Assembly (NCBI RefSeq): GCF_033042135.1
Contig: NZ_WBXM01000003.1
Coordinates: forward strand, 372,001-436,000
Direction of reading: 5' to 3'
DNA: 64,000 bases
Source: Haloechinothrix sp033042135
GTDB taxonomy: Bacteria > Actinomycetota > Actinomycetes > Mycobacteriales > Pseudonocardiaceae
The position numbers were made by a program, and so were the translations under genes. The notes beneath the pieces are model-generated. The model was not told the DNA's origin. It did not search any database and saw nothing but the letters and a program-made list of their open reading frames with translations. Of this stretch, positions 61,110 through 64,000 are shown in pieces (position 1 is the stretch's first letter; the number at the start of each line of letters is the position of its first letter).

Positions 61110-61304
61110 ATGCCGAAGCAGAAGACCCACAGTGGCACCAAGAAGCGGATCAAGGTCACCGGCAGCGGGAGGCTTCGCCGTCAGATGGCGGGGCGCCGCC
61201 ACCTGATGGAGAAGAAGTCGAGCAAGCTGTCGCGGCGCCTGGAGGGCACCACCGACGTCTCCCGCAGGGACACCCGGGCCATCCGGCGGCTGCTGCGCCG
61301 CTGA
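61110..61304 (+). CDS. rpmI: 50S ribosomal protein L35
   Basis: 64 residues: MPKQKTHSGTKKR, GRRHLMEKKSSK and the C-terminal RRLLRR are typical of bL35. ATG after GAGGAAG. Part of infC-rpmI-rplT, with 182 bp after infC. Confidence 0.96.
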   Translation: MPKQKTHSGTKKRIKVTGSGRLRRQMAGRRHLMEKKSSKLSRRLEGTTDVSRRDTRAIRRLLRR

Positions 61305-61377
61305 AGCCGCATCGACAGCAACGACCGGAACCGAACCGCCGGGGCGGAAACCGCCCCCCGACCGACAGGATGGATTC

Positions 61378-61758
61378 GTGGCACGCGTCAAGCGGGCAGT
61401 GAACGCCCAGAAGAAGCGTCGCGCAACACTCGAGCGGGCCAAGGGTTACCGCGGTCAGCGTTCGCGACTGTATCGCAAGGCGAAGGAGCAGACGCTCCAC
61501 TCGTTCAACTACGCCTACCGTGACCGCAGGGCGCGTAAGGGTGACTTCCGGAAGTTGTGGATCACCCGGATCAACGCCGCGGCCAGGCAGCACGGCATCA
61601 CCTACAACCGGCTGATCCAGGGGCTGAAGGCCGCGGACGTCGAGGTGGACCGGAAGAACCTCGCCGACCTCGCGGTCCGGGACGACGCGGCGTTCGGCGC
61701 GCTGGTCGAGGTCGCCAAGCAGCACTCGGGCGCGCAGGACGCCAAGAAACCCGCCTGA
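61378..61758 (+). CDS. rplT: 50S ribosomal protein L20
   Basis: 126 residues: ARVKRAVNAQKKRR, LERAKGYRGQRSRLYRKAKEQ and ARQHGITYNRLIQGLK are bL20 signatures. GTG start. In other bacteria L20 binds the operon leader to repress it. Confidence 0.96.
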   Translation: MARVKRAVNAQKKRRATLERAKGYRGQRSRLYRKAKEQTLHSFNYAYRDRRARKGDFRKLWITRINAAARQHGITYNRLIQGLKAADVEVDRKNLADLAVRDDAAFGALVEVAKQHSGAQDAKKPA

Positions 61759-61766
61759 GCCCGCCG

Positions 61767-62594
61767 GTGTCCACCGATCGGCGACCCGAGGTGCTGACGC
61801 ACAAGACACCTCGGGTCGCTGCGGCCCGGCGGCTGATGACCAGGGCAGGCAGGCGGGAGGTAGGCGCCTTTCTCGCCGAAGGAGTCCAGCCGGTGCGGGA
61901 GGCTTTGCGGGCAGCGGAACGAGTACGCGAGATTTTCGCCACCGCCACGGCCGCCGAACGTCACCCGGAGCTGCTCCGCAGCGCGGCCGAGCAGGGGGTC
62001 ACCGTCTCCCGGATCACCGACCGTGCCGGTGAGCTGCTCTCGGAGACCGTCACCCCGCAGGGCGTGGTGGCGGTGTGCGACACCGTCGAGGTCCCGCTGT
62101 ACCGGGCATTGCCCGGCTCGGCCCGGCTGGTCGCGGTGCTGGCGGGTACGTCCGATCCCGGTAACGCCGGTACGGTGATCCGCACTGCCGACGCGGCCGG
62201 TGCCGATGCCGTGGTGCTGACGGGGGATACAGTGGACGTGCACAACGGCAAGTGTGTCCGGGCTTCGACGGGTAGCGTGTTCCACATCACCGTCGCGCGC
62301 GCCGCCGGGGTGAGCGAGGCCGCTGAGGCGTGTCGCCGCGTCGGGCTGCGGGTCATCGCCGCCGACGGTGCCGCTTCGACCGACCTGCGTACGTTGCAGC
62401 GTGACGGCACGCTCGCCGAGCCGGTGGCGTGGGTGTTCGGCAACGAAGCACACGGCCTCGACAGCGCGGCCCTTGCCGCCGCCGACACCGCCGCACGCGT
62501 CCCGATCTACGGCGGGGCGGAAAGCCTGAACCTCGCGAGTGCCGCCGCGGTCTGCCTGTACGCGAGCGCGATGGCCGCGCCGCCGTCTCGGTAA
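61767..62594 (+). CDS. SpoU/TrmH family rRNA (tRNA) methyltransferase
   Basis: 275 residues. N-terminal substrate-binding domain (FLAEGVQPVREAL), then the trefoil-knot SPOUT motifs: motif 1 TSDPGNAGTVIRTADAAGADAV, motif 2 WVFGNEAHGL, motif 3 GGAESLNLASAAAVCLY. Methylates a 2'-OH, most likely in 23S rRNA; the thiostrepton-resistance enzyme is a relative, but resistance is not implied. It follows rplT by 8 bp, so it belongs to the same operon. Confidence 0.9.
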   Translation: MSTDRRPEVLTHKTPRVAAARRLMTRAGRREVGAFLAEGVQPVREALRAAERVREIFATATAAERHPELLRSAAEQGVTVSRITDRAGELLSETVTPQGVVAVCDTVEVPLYRALPGSARLVAVLAGTSDPGNAGTVIRTADAAGADAVVLTGDTVDVHNGKCVRASTGSVFHITVARAAGVSEAAEACRRVGLRVIAADGAASTDLRTLQRDGTLAEPVAWVFGNEAHGLDSAALAAADTAARVPIYGGAESLNLASAAAVCLYASAMAAPPSR

Positions 62595-62695
62595 GGCACG
62601 GCCGGACGGGGAGGGCCGGTCGGTCAGACCCACGGACGATGCGGCACTATCTGGGGTAGTTGCGCAGCAGTGTCAAGGAGTGGTGAGCCAGGGCG

Positions 62696-63763
62696 ATGCC
62701 AGGATCAGACGAGACACAGGGCGGCGAGCCGGGGTCGGTACTCGCCGAGGAGACCCTCACCGCCGCCGTGGACAGCGCCGCCGCGGATTTCGCCGGAGCG
62801 TCGGACCTGGACGAGCTGGCGGCGGTCAAGCCTGACCACTTGGGGGAGCAGTCTCCGGTGCTGCAGGCAAGGAGGCGGATCGGCGCGCTTCCCAAGGAGG
62901 AGCGGGCCGAGGCGGGTCAGCGGGTGAACGCGGCTCGGGAAGCGATCCAGGCCGCTTTCGACACGCGGCACGCGGAGTTGACCGCTGAGCGGGAGCAGCG
63001 GGTGCTGCGCGAGGAAGCGGTGGACGTCACGCTGCCATGGGACCGGGTGCCGCGCGGCGCGCGGCACCCGGTGATCACCCTCGCCGAGCGCATCAGCGAC
63101 GTGTTCGTCGGCATGGGCTACGAGGTCGCCGAAGGTCCCGAGTTGGAGGCGGAGTGGTTCAACTTCGACGCGCTCAACTTCGGTAAGGACCACCCGGCCC
63201 GCCTGATGCAGGACACGTTCTACGTGGCACCCGAAGGCTCCCGGCTGGTGATGCGGACCCACACCTCGCCGGTGCAGGTGCGGACCATGCTGCACCGCGC
63301 ACCGCCGGTGTATGTGGTGTGCCCCGGCAGGACCTACCGCACCGACGAGCTGGACGCCACCCACACCCCGGTGTTCCACCAGATCGAAGGTCTCGCGGTG
63401 GACGAGGGCATCACTATGGCGCACCTGAAGGGGACGTTGGACGCATTCGCGCGGGCGATGTTCGGCGAGAACGCGGTCACCCGGCTGCGCCCCGACTTCT
63501 TCCCGTTCACCGAACCGTCGGCCGAGGTCGACGTGTGGTTCGCCGAGCGCAAGGGCGGCGCGGGTTGGGTCGAGTGGGGTGGCTGCGGCATGGTCGATCC
63601 CAACGTGCTGCGCGCGTGCGGGATCGATCCCGAGGTGTACTCCGGGTTCGCGTTCGGGATGGGGCTGGAACGGACGCTGCAGTTCCGCAACGGCCTCCCG
63701 GATATGCGTGACATGGTCGAGGGTGACGTGCGGTTCACCCTCCCCTTCGGAACGGAGGCGTGA
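62696..63763 (+). CDS. pheS: Phenylalanyl-tRNA synthetase alpha subunit
   Basis: 355 residues. N-terminal coiled coil (about 50-110), then class II motifs: motif 1 HPVITLAERISDVFVGMGYEVAEGPELE, motif 2 with CPGRTYRTDELDATHTPVFHQIEGL, motif 3 GFAFGMGLERTLQFRNGLPDMRD. Forms the alpha2beta2 enzyme with PheT, encoded immediately downstream. Confidence 0.96.
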   Translation: MPGSDETQGGEPGSVLAEETLTAAVDSAAADFAGASDLDELAAVKPDHLGEQSPVLQARRRIGALPKEERAEAGQRVNAAREAIQAAFDTRHAELTAEREQRVLREEAVDVTLPWDRVPRGARHPVITLAERISDVFVGMGYEVAEGPELEAEWFNFDALNFGKDHPARLMQDTFYVAPEGSRLVMRTHTSPVQVRTMLHRAPPVYVVCPGRTYRTDELDATHTPVFHQIEGLAVDEGITMAHLKGTLDAFARAMFGENAVTRLRPDFFPFTEPSAEVDVWFAERKGGAGWVEWGGCGMVDPNVLRACGIDPEVYSGFAFGMGLERTLQFRNGLPDMRDMVEGDVRFTLPFGTEA

Positions 63764-64000
63764 GTGCGACTTCCTGCGAGCTGGCTGACCGAGCATCTCG
63801 CGCTGGGCGAGGGTGTGACCCAGCAGCAGCTGGCCGACGCGTTGATCGGGGTCGGGATCGAGGTCGAGGAGGTGCACTCCCTCGACGCAGTGACCGGCCC
63901 GCTCGTGGTCGGCATGGTGATCGAAGTCACCGAGTTGACCGGTTTCAACAAGCCGATCCGGTACTGCCGCGTCGACGTGGGGGAAACCGCTGCGGAGACC
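63764..64000 (+). CDS. pheT: Phenylalanyl-tRNA synthetase beta subunit, N-terminal part
   Basis: 79 codons are visible from GTG 63764, directly after the pheS stop: RLPASWLTEHL, GVGIEVEEVHSLD and the beginning of the tRNA-binding EMAP-like domain. The gene runs off the window. Confidence 0.94.
   Translation, partial: MRLPASWLTEHLALGEGVTQQQLADALIGVGIEVEEVHSLDAVTGPLVVGMVIEVTELTGFNKPIRYCRVDVGETAAET

Noticed and set aside
61767..62594. Thiostrepton resistance gene (tsr)
   Set aside because: The SPOUT motifs are shared by all SpoU methylases, and the position after rplT is that of the housekeeping rRNA methylase.

Overview
The window is high-GC DNA from an actinobacterium, most likely a Pseudonocardiaceae-type genome. 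This is inferred from GTG/TTG starts, dense packing, WhiB and PknB-type proteins, and the housekeeping order pdtaR, polA, rpsA, coaE, uvrB, uvrA, infC-rpmI-rplT, SpoU methylase, pheST, which is the order known from mycobacteria and their relatives. Species cannot be named from the sequence alone.

Left part (1-12.9 kb), accessory and partly decayed: two divergent flavin monooxygenases, a TetR regulator facing a broken alcohol dehydrogenase gene across a perfect palindrome, gnd, a PknB-like membrane kinase, menC, then an erosion zone. That zone holds an IS256-type transposase relic, a MerR regulator with a thioredoxin-like target gene, a secreted beta-propeller protein, a metallo-beta-lactamase relic, an IS3 fragment and the C-terminal half of an old tyrosine integrase.

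Middle (12,966-23,079): a 10.1-kb integrated element of the actinomycete integrative and conjugative type (AICE). It sits in the 3' half of a tRNA gene (anticodon CAA) and is bounded by a 45-bp direct repeat. It carries a tyrosine integrase, paired CATGGACA arm-type sites near both ends, an excisionase-like HTH protein, a WhiB-like protein, a small membrane protein, an FtsK/TraB-type translocase, a Nudix hydrolase (the pSAM2 Pif class), three regulators and five tiny overlapping genes of unknown function. A cluster of eight GTGACGGG-type sites abuts the 3' end of the translocase gene and is the best candidate for the transfer locus (clt). No known replication initiator was recognised.

Right part (23.3-64 kb), mostly core: pdtaR; a branched-chain amino acid type ABC transporter (livHMGF, with the binding protein livK convergent); a thioesterase; polA; a YhgE/Pip exporter with a degenerate ATPase partner; an acetyltransferase/methyltransferase pair; rpsA; coaE fused to GrpB; uvrB; an ABC exporter whose ATPase is fused to an S15-like hydrolase; terC behind a probable yybP-ykoY (manganese) riboswitch; a RES/Xre toxin-antitoxin pair; a lipoprotein serpin beside a secreted lipase; a PucR-type regulator; uvrA; infC with an apparent AUC start; rpmI, rplT, an rRNA methylase, pheS and the start of pheT. 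Several genes here (polA, uvrB, the hydrolase-ABC fusion, a metallo-beta-lactamase, the Xre antitoxin) begin 5-7 nt after a TANNNT box, the pattern of leaderless transcripts.
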